The position numbers and the translations under genes are program-made. From Candidatus Leptofilum proximum (GTDB lineage: Bacteria; Chloroflexota; Anaerolineae; Promineifilales; Promineifilaceae), in assembly GCA_016710325.1 (NCBI GenBank), contig JADJXK010000002.1:3720001-3784000 (forward strand): a stretch of 64,000 nt of DNA, given 5' to 3'. Below, piece after piece: positions 49,474 through 59,800 of this stretch. Positions within the stretch are counted from its first letter, which is position 1; every line of letters begins with the position of its first letter. The notes beneath the pieces are model-generated. The model was not told where the DNA came from. It saw nothing but the letters and a program-made list of their open reading frames with translations, and did no database searches.

Positions 49474-50751
49474 CTAGTCAAATTGTGCCAAAAAATCATC
49501 CAGAGACGTTGAATTTCGGTCATTGCGCAGCGTTTGTACGGCATCTTTCATGGCCTGACCTAATATAAGACTCGATTCTTTCACATCAGCCATCGTCAGC
49601 CGATTTTGTAGTGTAAGTGCAGAATGTTGATGACTGATGTCAATTCTTTGTTGTGAAAATGCAGCATAAACTGTATTTGCCACTCTGATTTCAGCCAGCG
49701 TCTGTTGTGTATCTCGTAATGGATCTCGATGCACCAATGTTAAAAATAACAAGAACAAACCCAATCCAATTTGTATTAAGCTTTGCAGCCACAGATCCAC
49801 ATCTAATAAATTATACGCACCAAAAATTATTAATAACACACCACTTACTGAAACCAAAAACCCGATTACTAGGCGAAAATATAACCCTACCTGGGCATTA
49901 AGTACACTTGAAAGCCATTTCATTCGCACATCTTTTTGTAATTCTCCCATAGGTGCATGATATGTTTTTTCGAGTGTTTCGTGCCATTCAATCGGAGTGA
50001 GCAGGCTGTTGATTTCGTTTCGCAATGGAGAAATTTTTTCTTTGTTATCTGTGTGTGAGGAAATGTACCGATCAATGCGCTGGACAGCTTGTTTTAAGTT
50101 ATGGCCACAGCTTTCCACGATAAGCGCAGCTAAAATCCCAACCATGCGCGGATCATCTGCATATTCAGGGGCACAGGCAATGAATTTATCAGTCAAGAAG
50201 AACCTATTCCCTGGAGGTTGGATAGCAGCAGCCGGTGGTGTAACGGCCGTTACCAAAGCAACAATATCCACATATTCCCGAAATCGGCCGGAACCTTGTA
50301 AAAATAACAAAAGTTTTTTCGCTTTTTCTTCCCAAGTTTCCGTTTCATTATTTCTTATCGACTCGGCCACAATCCCGCGAAAATGCAAATCAGAACTTGC
50401 GATAAGCGCCTGCAAAAGTAGATCAATGGACTCACTTCTAGATGATTCCTGCAACAATTTGGCAATAGCTATGCGCACTGAAGGAGAACGATCCTTGAAC
50501 AAATAACTCCCAAGTATTGCCACCTGCACATCATTGGCTTCTGCTGCTTTTATCTGGCCCAGAGCAAAAATACGAACCGTATCCGGTTGTTCGAGGTTCT
50601 GTACTTCTTTTATTAGTGCCTCATTATCTCCAACATACCTGCGCAAGCGACGGAGCGCTCTTACCGTTTCTCCATGAGGTTCTGGCAGGATGTATGCATC
50701 AAGATCCAATTCAGCCATCATATCAATAAAAGATGTAAGCTCGTCAACCAT
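49474..50751 (-). CDS. HEAT-like repeat protein with two membrane helices
   Basis: 425 aa. Residues about 25-160 are repeated helix pairs (VRALRRLRRYVGD, VRIFALGQIKAAE, SPSVRIAIAKLLQES) of HEAT type, an interaction scaffold. Two membrane helices lie at about 289-314 and 323-341, followed by a helical cytoplasmic tail. The protein could tether part of the system to the membrane. It is coupled to the zinc-ribbon gene. No enzymatic motif. Confidence 0.75.
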   Translation of the reverse strand: MVDELTSFIDMMAELDLDAYILPEPHGETVRALRRLRRYVGDNEALIKEVQNLEQPDTVRIFALGQIKAAEANDVQVAILGSYLFKDRSPSVRIAIAKLLQESSRSESIDLLLQALIASSDLHFRGIVAESIRNNETETWEEKAKKLLLFLQGSGRFREYVDIVALVTAVTPPAAAIQPPGNRFFLTDKFIACAPEYADDPRMVGILAALIVESCGHNLKQAVQRIDRYISSHTDNKEKISPLRNEINSLLTPIEWHETLEKTYHAPMGELQKDVRMKWLSSVLNAQVGLYFRLVIGFLVSVSGVLLIIFGAYNLLDVDLWLQSLIQIGLGLFLLFLTLVHRDPLRDTQQTLAEIRVANTVYAAFSQQRIDISHQHSALTLQNRLTMADVKESSLILGQAMKDAVQTLRNDRNSTSLDDFLAQFD

Positions 50752-50822
50752 AAAGCATCCTGTCCAAGAAGTATTTAGACGACCATTTTAGCAAGGAACG
50801 TTTATCTATTGCCACCCAACCC

Positions 50823-51290
50823 CTAAAACGGCCGTATCCGCCCCACATTCTTATCCAATCGCCACCACCTAAAATAGCCATACGGAAACGTCTCGGCCGC
50901 GGCATAACTACCGACCACCACCACCGTCTCTCCTACTAACGTTGTCCGCTGAGCCACCGACAACGCGCCAACAACCTCTTGACTTAAAAGCTGCATTAAT
51001 ACCCGGCCTTGTTCCGCCTCTGGTCGATAACAATAAACCACCCGTAAATCTGCCCGCACACAGAGCAGTTTCCATAGGTTGTAAGCAATATAACTGTCAA
51101 TTTGTTGGTTTTCTAATTCCATAACTGCCACTGGAAATAGCCAGCGTGATAAACCAGGTACAAACGCTGTCACATCAATGCTGAGATATTCACTCCGTGA
51201 TACCGGCAGCGAAATTCCCTTATATCCTCTGGCCGCAGCCTCCCACCCCATCACCGAACAAGTTTGCAAGACTGATTTAGTCATACTCAT
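50823..51290 (-). CDS. small nuclease-fold-like protein between methylase and HEAT gene
   Basis: 155 aa. SIDVTAFVPG…FPVAVMELENQQIDSYIAYNLWKLLCVRADLRVVYCYRP (residues about 38-90) has the strand-helix-strand order of a PD-(D/E)XK core, with Asp39 and Glu58/Glu60, but no lysine at the usual E-x-K place. It may be a degenerate or non-catalytic relative. It begins ATGAGTATG within the end of the preceding 40-aa frame. It follows the methylase closely and probably belongs to the same operon. Confidence 0.65.
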   Translation of the reverse strand: MSMTKSVLQTCSVMGWEAAARGYKGISLPVSRSEYLSIDVTAFVPGLSRWLFPVAVMELENQQIDSYIAYNLWKLLCVRADLRVVYCYRPEAEQGRVLMQLLSQEVVGALSVAQRTTLVGETVVVVGSYAAAETFPYGYFRWWRLDKNVGRIRPF

Positions 51291-51399
51291 TGTCCAGGTT
51301 ACGTGTACCCTGGCGAGACGCTTTTTTTAATTGCTCAGACAGGTCGTACTGCTGCACCTGTTGCATGAAACAATCGCGCCATTGTGCGGCCAGCCCCAT
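51277..51399 (-). CDS. 40-aa ORF coupled between methylase and nuclease-like gene
   Basis: The ATG (51397-51399) overlaps the methylase stop region (TAGCATG) and the frame ends TAA inside the next gene's first codons. The peptide reads MGLAAQWRDCFMQQVQQYDL…RQGTRNLDNEYD, helical and amphipathic. Tight coupling on both sides supports translation. No homolog known to me. Confidence 0.45.
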   Translation of the reverse strand: MGLAAQWRDCFMQQVQQYDLSEQLKKASRQGTRNLDNEYD

Positions 51400-51400
51400 G

Positions 51401-52383
51401 CTAAAAGCCGAGCCCTTTTTTACGGGCTAAAATGCCATCTACCCAGCGCTTTTCATCGGTGCTGGCCGAGTACAGGGCGGATAGAGCTTGGGCCAGCCGC
51501 CAGAAGCCTTCATCCTGGCCGATGCCATCGGTGAGGAGGAAGCGCTTAAGGGCATCGCCGTGGCCAGCGGCAAAGAGTAGCATAGCTTGATGTACCCGAT
51601 CCAGCATGGTACGACCTAATTGGGCCACAGCCTGTTCTTCCAGCCGCCATTCAGAGGCCGCTTCGGGGTGGAGCTGATCCAGCAAGGAAAGCTGTTGAAT
51701 GCCGGAGGCTGGCTTACGGCTTTTACTGCCACTGTTCACACCCTCTTTGCCAAAGAGGTATTTGGTGCGTTCGGCGACGGGAAGTAGGCGGGCATTGCTC
51801 CCCTTGATTTCTACCAGTTGGCTAAGCTGCTCCAGATGGACGCCGAGACCTTGTGAGATTTTACGGGCTGCATCATATTCTAGAGTATAGCCGGTGCTGG
51901 CAATAATTTTGCTGCTGTCACTTTCCCCTTCATCAGTTGAGAGTGTCCACAACCACATAGCTGTGAGACGGGCATCTTCTTCAAAGTCAGTCGTGTCGGC
52001 TCCGGCAAAGACCATGTTGAGGGCTTCGCGGGAAACCGCACCCCAGACGTATTCCAGATACTCACCCAACGTGATAATTTCGCCGCTGGCTTTTTCCACG
52101 CGAGCGTAACGGGAGAAGATTTCCAGCGCCGGGCCAAGACAGGCAAAGATTGCATCGGCACCGACGATCCCTTCTTGAGCCAGGCGTGGTAACCAGGCAT
52201 GGATACGCTTTGGGAGTTCCTGTAATACGTCTCGCCAATCACCAACTGGAGCTGAAGGATTTCTTGGTCGGACTACAATGTGCACAGAGGATGTAAGTGA
52301 TGCTGTACCTAATGCATTTTGCCTAACAGCTCTTTCAGTATCAATAGGCCATGAAGCTGTGACAATCCAGTTTGATTCAATAA
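51401..52383 (-). pseudogene. DUF1156-type DNA methylase, C-terminal part severed by IS
   Basis: From the IS boundary the frame reads IESNWIVTASWPIDTERAVRQ…ASLTSSVHIVVRPRNPS and continues to KKGLGF. The W.(I/V)TASWPI.TE…ASS(V/I)H(I/L)V.RPR segment is typical of the DUF1156 methylase family after its catalytic domain. It is the direct continuation of the frame that enters the IS at 53384. Without the IS the complete protein would be about 990 aa. An internal start at MHIVVRPRN is possible but has no evident ribosome binding site. Confidence 0.85.
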
Positions 52384-52385
52384 TA

Positions 52386-53383
52386 GAGTTGTTCCTTAAT
52401 AATTGAGATTGAAGTTCCAGAGACCAGCGGCAATGCCAATCACGTCATCCTCAAAAGACTTTCTGTGGTTACGAAATCGATGCACAAGAATATTGTATCG
52501 CTTCAAACCACAGATCGCGTTTTCAACCAATATTCTGATTTGACTCAACGCTTTATTGTCAGCTTTTTGTTCGGTTGATAAGGTGGTCACAGGGTTCTTC
52601 TTACTTTTACGTGGCTTTTTGTGGGGGATATGAATCTCTTCTCCCACATAATCGGCGAGAATGCCCTGATAGCCTAAATCAACTAAGACTGCCATGAATT
52701 CAAACCAAGCTTGTTCTGGCGGAAACTCCTCTTTAAGCATGGTGTAATCATGAACATGTCCGGCAAAGGTCCGTCCCAGGAAAAGAATCGTTTTGTTCAA
52801 AGCCGTTATCACCGTGTTTTTAAGCGTGTGTCTTTTTTTGCCACTGTAATGTTCACGCTGCTCTTGGTTATCCTGGGGACGGCGATAGCTCCTTTCGGTG
52901 ACATCAATCAGAATCGTGTCCATACCAGCCAGTGCTTCGAGTAAATCGTCTGGCGTGGCAAACTCACGAGGGGGCATGACCTCCAGGTGAACCAGGGTTT
53001 GATATAAAACAGGGACTAACTTATACAGGTTTTCATTCGCTTTGGACCGGGCCATGTTGAATTGAGTGCCTAACACATCGAAGGTGGGATAAACCTTGAA
53101 ATAGTAGAGCAGAAACAACAATTTATCTCGCATCGTGGGCAAAGCACCTTTTCGGCCACCGCCTGGACGCCGTTGACGCACACCGGCTGCGCTACCGTCT
53201 TGATAGGCTTGCCATTGCATCTTGGTGTAAGTCATGAAAAATACTTCTAGTAAAATCTCGAATTGTGTTTCTGATACGCCGGTTAAAGCACGCATATGAC
53301 GATCATCACGAATTTGTAGGCTCATTTAGTTTTCTCCAGCTGAATTGGCTGGAATTTACCCGTTTTTTAATTAGGAACAACTC
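52386..53383 (-). mobile_element. IS5-family insertion sequence within the methylase gene
   Basis: 998 bp, inverted repeats GAGTTGTTCC(TTAAT/TAATT) at both ends, flanked by a 2-bp TA duplication (52384-52385 and 53384-53385). Removing the IS and one TA joins GCA-AT-TA-TTATTGAA into an uninterrupted methylase frame. A 2-bp TA duplication fits the IS427-like subgroup of IS5. The transposase is intact, suggesting recent insertion. Confidence 0.9.
52396..53325 (-). CDS. IS5-family DDE transposase
   Basis: 309 aa. DDE residues are seen in ILIDVTERSYRRPQD…YSGKKRHTLKN (first Asp, about 137), LVDLGYQGIL (second Asp, about 215) and ILVENAICGLKRYNIL (Glu, about 269). The N-terminal RPGGGRKGALPTMRDKLLFLLYYFKVYPT segment is typical of DDE_Tnp_4/IS5-type enzymes. 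Intact. Confidence 0.92.
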   Translation of the reverse strand: MSLQIRDDRHMRALTGVSETQFEILLEVFFMTYTKMQWQAYQDGSAAGVRQRRPGGGRKGALPTMRDKLLFLLYYFKVYPTFDVLGTQFNMARSKANENLYKLVPVLYQTLVHLEVMPPREFATPDDLLEALAGMDTILIDVTERSYRRPQDNQEQREHYSGKKRHTLKNTVITALNKTILFLGRTFAGHVHDYTMLKEEFPPEQAWFEFMAVLVDLGYQGILADYVGEEIHIPHKKPRKSKKNPVTTLSTEQKADNKALSQIRILVENAICGLKRYNILVHRFRNHRKSFEDDVIGIAAGLWNFNLNY

Positions 53384-55373
53384 TAATTGCCGAAAGCAGA
53401 GCCTCCCAACCAGCGGTAGAAGTATGCGCAAAAACAATTACTCCAATCCCTTTTTCTTTTACATCAGTACTCCCAACCGAGAAGGCTTCAGATAACAATG
53501 TTTTATATCTGTAAGTTTCTTCTTCTGAATTTGGGTGATCAACAGTCATTTCCTCTGTTTTAGGTGCTAAGTCCATTTTTAAGAGATCTGGATAAAAGTT
53601 TCGTAATGTTCGCTTTAACCAAACAAAATAGAAATTTGACAGGTCTGAATATGGGGCTGAATCAAAATATGGTGGATCAGTAATAAAACCGTCCACCACA
53701 TGATCGGGTAACAATTTTTGTGCTGCTGATCTTTGGACAACTGATGTGGCACCAAGATCATAATGGTTTTCTCGCTCAATATATCGAACAACCCAATCCA
53801 ATTGATTCATCCAACTACCAGAAACATCTGAGATTGGATTTCCTTCAACGAAATCGGAGAGCATAGGATATTTTTTCTCTCCGGCCAGTGTGCCTGCAAT
53901 AAATTCTCCACCTGGGACCCACCTACAAAGAGAAGTAGCATAATCTGCCTGTTTGTCTAAGACAAATGCCAAAATTGTTACTAGGGCTACGGTAAAGTCT
54001 TGATCGCCACTTTCATCACCAAGTTTCTTAACCAGGTTGGCTAAAGCCAGCCTAAATGCATTTAAAGTAATAAGCTGTCTTTTTGTAAATAAATCTTGGT
54101 ATTCTACAAATCCGTATAGGGGCAATTGGGAGCCAACTGCTCTATGAGCTGTTATTGATGGCAATTTTTCATTTGGAAACACAGAGAGTTCTTTCAATAA
54201 AAAATCAGATCGCGTTTGCTCCCACTTCTTATCTGCACTTTGAATAGCAATGTAATCTGCCGGGCCAGGTCTTCTATACTTTTTATTGCCTGTCTTACTA
54301 TTTTTGAATAACACTGCGAGCAATGATGAGGAATTAGCTCCTCCTTGTTGTTTCGTTAATTGTGCCTGGACCCGTTTTTTTGCAGTAGTATAGCCACAAC
54401 ATGGACAAACCGCGCTCCAACTCTTACTTGTGCCTTCTTTGACACTCGATGGTTTTGGATTTTCTATAAGCTCAATAAAAACTTCTGGCTCTGTCGGATT
54501 CTTCTCGAAAACAATAGCCACACTATTATTTGTCCTTTTTGATAACCACAAAGTACGCAGAAGGGGCACTTTTGCACCACAGCCCGGCCCTTCGCAAATA
54601 ATCGTCCGCGCCCAAAGGTAAGCAATCGGTGTCGCTCCATCCGGGTCCGGTGGGTAAAACTCAGCCAACTCTTTCTCAGCCTGTTCCTTCACCCAAGCTC
54701 CCCACTTTCGCACCTCATCCGCTAATCGCTGCCTATATTTGGGAATATATTCCAACACCACCTTGTTCAATAGCACCGCCACCGGGTTCAGATCGCTGGC
54801 AAAGGCATCCGCCCCCACTCGTAATGCTTCTAACGGAATCGCCCCACCCCCGGCAAAGGGGTCAACAACTAATGGGCGTGTCCCTGGCAGGCCACCCAAT
54901 GCCTCATGCGCGGCCTGCGTCAACGTCCGGCTTGTTCTCAGGTAAGCAGGGTGAGTGCTGTTATCCCAACTAGCAAAATCAGCAATAAAATCCAGCAAAG
55001 CAAAGCGCAGCACATTCCAATGTTCGGGGTTCTTTGCTTCCAGTGGCTGCTTTGTTAAGGACGCCCACCGACCCATAGAAAGTTGTGATGCTTTTTCGTC
55101 AATCGTTTTATCTGCCATCGCCTGTTGAGCAAAGTTATTGATCACTTGCGTCGCTGCTTCCCGAAACGCTTGCGGGCAAAGCTCATCAAACGGATCCGGC
55201 CACAATGCGGCACAAATCACAGCGCGGCAAGCCGCTAACGGCCGCCTTGCCCACCAGATGTGCAGCGTCGAAATATGCCCATGCCGGATACTCTTCTCCC
55301 GCCGTGCATGTGCCGAGATACGTTTAATGGGTAAATCAACTTCAATAAGTCTCTTTGGGTATGATTGAGCCAT
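53367..55373 (-). pseudogene. DUF1156-type DNA methylase, N-terminal part truncated by IS
   Basis: 668 codons, of which the last few come from the IS end. The start MAQSYPKRLIEVDLPIKRIS…HGHISTLHIWWARRPLAACRA is the DUF1156 N-terminus. VVDPFAGGGAIPLEAL (about 168-183) is the SAM-binding motif, and ITDPPYFDS (DPPY at 565-568) is the amino-methyltransferase catalytic motif, for adenine-N6 or cytosine-N4. A Cys pair set (CEGPGC…CPCCGY) may bind zinc. Both methylase motifs survive, so the truncated protein could retain some activity. Confidence 0.88.
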
Positions 55374-55383
55374 AATTTAAGCG

Positions 55384-56823
55384 TTATTCCTCTTCCTCAA
55401 AACCGTCACTTGGCATTACACCAACAATCTCTTCTACTGTAATAGGGCGCACACGTGGTTGTCTGCTGCCACTTACTCTGCTGGAACCTAAATCAATAGT
55501 TATTGGGTAAATTGTCCACCGATTCATCTCGATTTTTTCTGGCCAATCGTAAAGAGGCCCACCCAATCGAAATACCACAAAATACAATTCACGAATATTG
55601 TTGAGATCAGTCTCTAACCCATTTACATAGGCATGTAACTGCGAGATACCACGAATTAAATATTGACGACTGCTTCGGCTATATATTTTTGCCTCAATCA
55701 TTATCGACGAGGCAATCAAATCGTATTCGTGAACGCCTTGCATTGCTCTATAAAATGTTGAGACACCGTTGTCAAATAGATATAGAGCCATGTCACGGGT
55801 TAAAGCGTCTTCTTGATTGCTTGAAGCGTTATTTGCCAAAGCGATTACTCGGTCACGATCATAAAACATGCATCGAGCCTTGTATCGCTGTATAAGCTCG
55901 AAATGTGCCAAATGTGTTCCCAAATCCGCACGAACTCTTTCATAAACACGCCTAAGGAGGGCGCGACAGAACTCCATGTTTGGTGGAATCCGGGTCAGCG
56001 TTCCAGCATTAAACCTAGCTGATGACCATTCGGAAATGCTTTCAAATTGCTCAGGTGCTGGATTTAATTCTTTTCTAACATTAAGCAAGAAGTCTAAGGC
56101 AGCAGGCGGCCAAATACGGCAATCACTGATGAATTCAGCTCGTAAATGAGTTTGGGCTTCTCTAGCATACTGTATCTGTAAAAATAGAGCTTCTGGTCTT
56201 TGCTCGCGAGGCAAGCTATTTATCTTTTGACTAATAGAGAAAACACATAAAGTTCGGACAACATTTCGCTGTAATTTGAGTTTGACTTCTCTAACCTCGC
56301 TGAATGGGGTTGTCCAATGTTTAACTGGTTTCTCTATAAGTAAACGAATCAGTGTCAACGTTATTGTTGAAACTCGTTCATCAAAATCGCCGTTACGTGG
56401 CCAGACGGGAATCTCTGTTGCATGATGGAAACGAGCAACAAGAAAATCAAAAAACGCTATGCTTTGAAAATACGGATCACCGAAGTCAACCTCAAATAGG
56501 TCCTCTATTTTTTCCGGTTGGGGAGTGTCACTGTCATCTAAACCGAGATATAGGCTAGTAAGTTCACGACGAACCTGGGTCAATATTTCCACTTCTTCCG
56601 TCAGTTTGCTCTTGTATCCTTCCAACCAATCTGAAACTTCCCGTCGTAAACGAGCTATGTACGGTTGAAAAGGTTCCTCATTAGTTATAAAATCCATAAA
56701 TTGAGCTAGCTCTAGCCAAAAATCTTCCAAGATACTTTCTTTAACAAGAAGATAACGGCGGTCTAATATCTCGATCCATCGTTGTTGAAAATTAGCCATT
56801 CTCGTTATTTCAATCCCATACAC
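55384..56823 (-). CDS. putative PD-(D/E)XK nuclease-like protein of the defence-like locus
   Basis: 479 aa from 56823, or 471 from an ATG at 56799 just after the helicase stop. The long N-terminal part is helical. Near the C-terminus EYDLIASSIMIEAKIYS (Asp368, Glu377, Lys379) fits D-x8-E-x-K of PD-(D/E)XK nucleases, followed by a helix RQYLIRGISQLHAYVNGL and a strand ELYFVVFRLGG, the expected continuation of that fold. It is wedged between helicase and methylase with 18-bp overlap or near-abutment, so it is a likely nuclease or specificity component. The family itself is not recognised. Confidence 0.6.
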   Translation of the reverse strand: MYGIEITRMANFQQRWIEILDRRYLLVKESILEDFWLELAQFMDFITNEEPFQPYIARLRREVSDWLEGYKSKLTEEVEILTQVRRELTSLYLGLDDSDTPQPEKIEDLFEVDFGDPYFQSIAFFDFLVARFHHATEIPVWPRNGDFDERVSTITLTLIRLLIEKPVKHWTTPFSEVREVKLKLQRNVVRTLCVFSISQKINSLPREQRPEALFLQIQYAREAQTHLRAEFISDCRIWPPAALDFLLNVRKELNPAPEQFESISEWSSARFNAGTLTRIPPNMEFCRALLRRVYERVRADLGTHLAHFELIQRYKARCMFYDRDRVIALANNASSNQEDALTRDMALYLFDNGVSTFYRAMQGVHEYDLIASSIMIEAKIYSRSSRQYLIRGISQLHAYVNGLETDLNNIRELYFVVFRLGGPLYDWPEKIEMNRWTIYPITIDLGSSRVSGSRQPRVRPITVEEIVGVMPSDGFEEEE

Positions 56824-59800
56824 CTTCGTGCTCTCAAAAGCAAATCCACATATTGTGATAAATCATCAACTTTGGCTTGCTGACGTACATACTCTGTCAG
56901 CATCATTTTGAAATCAAAGGTTTGCCCGTCTCGTTCCACCGGCTTACCTAAAATAACTACTTTTTGCACTTCGCCTCTCTCGAAACGCTCTTCGACTGCT
57001 TCTGGATATTGATGAATAAATGATTCTAACAGCGACCAGGGCAGCATATCCTCAATCTCCACATCCCAGCTTTTACCACTCTTGTCCTTGTAATCATGTC
57101 GTTCCAACTGGAAGAAATGCCGATTTTTCTGGGCCCCAAAGCGGTGCATCGCTTCCGCTGCTACCGCGCCTGGCTCATCCCCGTCCATAATGGCTACAAA
57201 GCGGATACCTTGCGCCTCCAGGGATTGCAACAGACCAAAATCGGGGGCAAACTTCTTCGTGCCTCGTCCAGCAATGATGCGCACCTGCCCTTTTTCCAGC
57301 AGATCTACACCCTGCGTTTCCTGGTACTTTTGCGCAGCCAGTTCCAGATAAATTTTATCACTTAACCCTTCAACCAAGATGTTGTATTTGCCGATGTCTG
57401 CCAAACGGCTTTGCCACACCGCTTGAAAAGCCAGCGCCACCTCACTTAACGGTTGTGATTCTTGGACAGATGCTGCATCCAAAATGGCTTCCGCATCCAC
57501 CCGGTATTGAATCACCTCCTGCATAGGCTCCCAGCGCAGGCGAATCGGATCTTGAATCGCATACAATTCCGGCGTGGTCGCACAGTTATAAACCACATAA
57601 AGCCAGTAATCATCCTTAAGCCGATAGGCTGTTTTGTACTCATGACTACTCAAAGAAATAAGGCCGACGTGAGCACGCCCTTTAACCTCGATATAGCGCA
57701 CTTCTGTTGGGTTAAGCGGGTTTTGCGAGAGCAGATCATACCCTTTGTTCTCGCTCTCTACGCTGCTTACCTGCCAGCCTCTCGCCTCTTCATATCGAAT
57801 GGCTTCTTCCACAGCAATGCGCTCAATGTTCTCATCACGCACCATGGGAGCCATATTGGGCTTATCACGGTCAGGATGAGGCAGCACCCAGGCACGGCCA
57901 TAGTGCCGGATTTGGGCAATCGAACAGTGGCGTTCCTGCCGTAGTTCAATACGCCGACGGTCACGCCTTGCCATTAGTTCGTCCAGCCTGTCGGTCTCCC
58001 GTTTTAGGTTGGCCGGGAGCAGCGGATCCTCATCGCCGTTTTCCTGGCGGATAAGAAGTTCAGCCAGGCGTAAATTTTGGCGATCAATCAGCTCCTTGAG
58101 ACTAATTTCTACATGTCGGCTAACCGTTTGGATTTCCTGCTCCCGTTCCGTGCGGACTTCAGCCAGAAAATCATTTAATCTTTCAGTAACAAGCGCCTGT
58201 TCAACTTGATGCAGCTCGGGAGGTTGGCTGTTGTTTGGCGGCTTAACCCCATCTGGAGCGGGAATTAAATCCAGAAAGATTGTAGGTTGGCGCAAAATGG
58301 TTTCTCCGGCCGAAGTCGTCTCCATTACAAATAGTCGTTCATGCAAATTGCGGCCGCGCCCATCTTGTATTCGCGTGCTAAACACATCTAAACAGCTCGG
58401 TTCTGGACGATTTAAATCATAGAAGACAGCCCCCTTTTCCAGATCGCCTTGCGCCTGCTGCCCCAGGTCAGCCCGAATTGCTTCAAACAACGGATGTCCG
58501 GGGGTTACCCACTCCAAAGTGGCATCATTCTGCAAATGCTCTTTGGCAAAAGTGATGTTCTTATATTCTCGCCCCAACTGACCGAAACGCGGTTCGAGTA
58601 ATTGACCGGTGCTATGCAACGAACGCGGCAAACGTCCTATCTGATAAACGTGTGGATTTATTCGTTGTGGCTTGGGAATTAACCCAGAGAGTGGTGCGGC
58701 CTGGACAAAGAAATCCTCAATCACTTCCGGAACCAATCGGCGCTCTTTGGCTTCAGCCGACTTGGCAATCACTGAGGATAAATTCAGCTCCCGGCGTGCC
58801 AACCCTTCCAAGGTGGATTGAGTAATTCGACGGAAACGGTCCAGATCGACTTCTTCCACAATACGATCCTTAATGCGGGCTTCCGTCTGATTACGAGCAT
58901 ACATCTCCCGAAGCATCCGTTCCAACTGGTTAGAGGGGAAAATATCACCCAAGACATTGAATACTGTTCCCATGCCGTCAGGGTCGAGGTCCTTCTCAAT
59001 CTGGCGCACTCGCTCGAATAGTTTTTGCATGACACGCCCTTCACGAGTGTTGGTTGCTACGAAGTTAATGATGAGGCAATCTTTTTCCTGACCATAGCGG
59101 TGAATACGCCCCATGCGCTGTTCCAGCCGCACGGGGTTCCAGGGAATGTCGTAGTTGATCATGAACCAACAAAATTGCAGGTTAATGCCTTCGCCCGCTG
59201 CCTCGGTGGCTACCATGACCTGGCTATTTTCACGGAATTCGCGTTCGGCATAAATTCGGCTACCCGGTGTATCTCGGTCACCAATTTTCATGCTGCCATG
59301 AATCTGGGTAACACTCAGTCCCCATTCGAGGAGTTTGCCGTGGGGACGGCCGTCTTTGCCATCCCCCGCTAGATAATCCAGCGTATCTTTATGCTCGGTA
59401 AAGACCAGCAGCTTCATCTTGGGGTCGTCAAATAATCCCTCTCTAGTGATGACTTCCTTCAATTGAAGCAGTTTAGATTCCACTTCCCGCAGTTCCAGGT
59501 GTTTGGCTTGCCCAATCAGCTTGCCCAGTTGCACAATTTCCTCACGCAAGGCTTCGGGATCAACAGAAAGGACAACTTCTTCCAGCTCCTCTAAGATTGC
59601 ATCCTGTTCTGTTTCGGGCAGCTCATCAAAATCATCCGGTACTCGACGCATGATTTGTTCCTGGCGATATTTGTCTGGGTCAGCCAGAATCTTCTCGCGC
59701 CGATCTTTCATCCGTTCCAACGTACGGCGTACGGCGTAAACACTAGAAGCAAAGCGACGTTGCAGCATCGCCATCGTAAACCCAATAGCGCGACCTCGGG

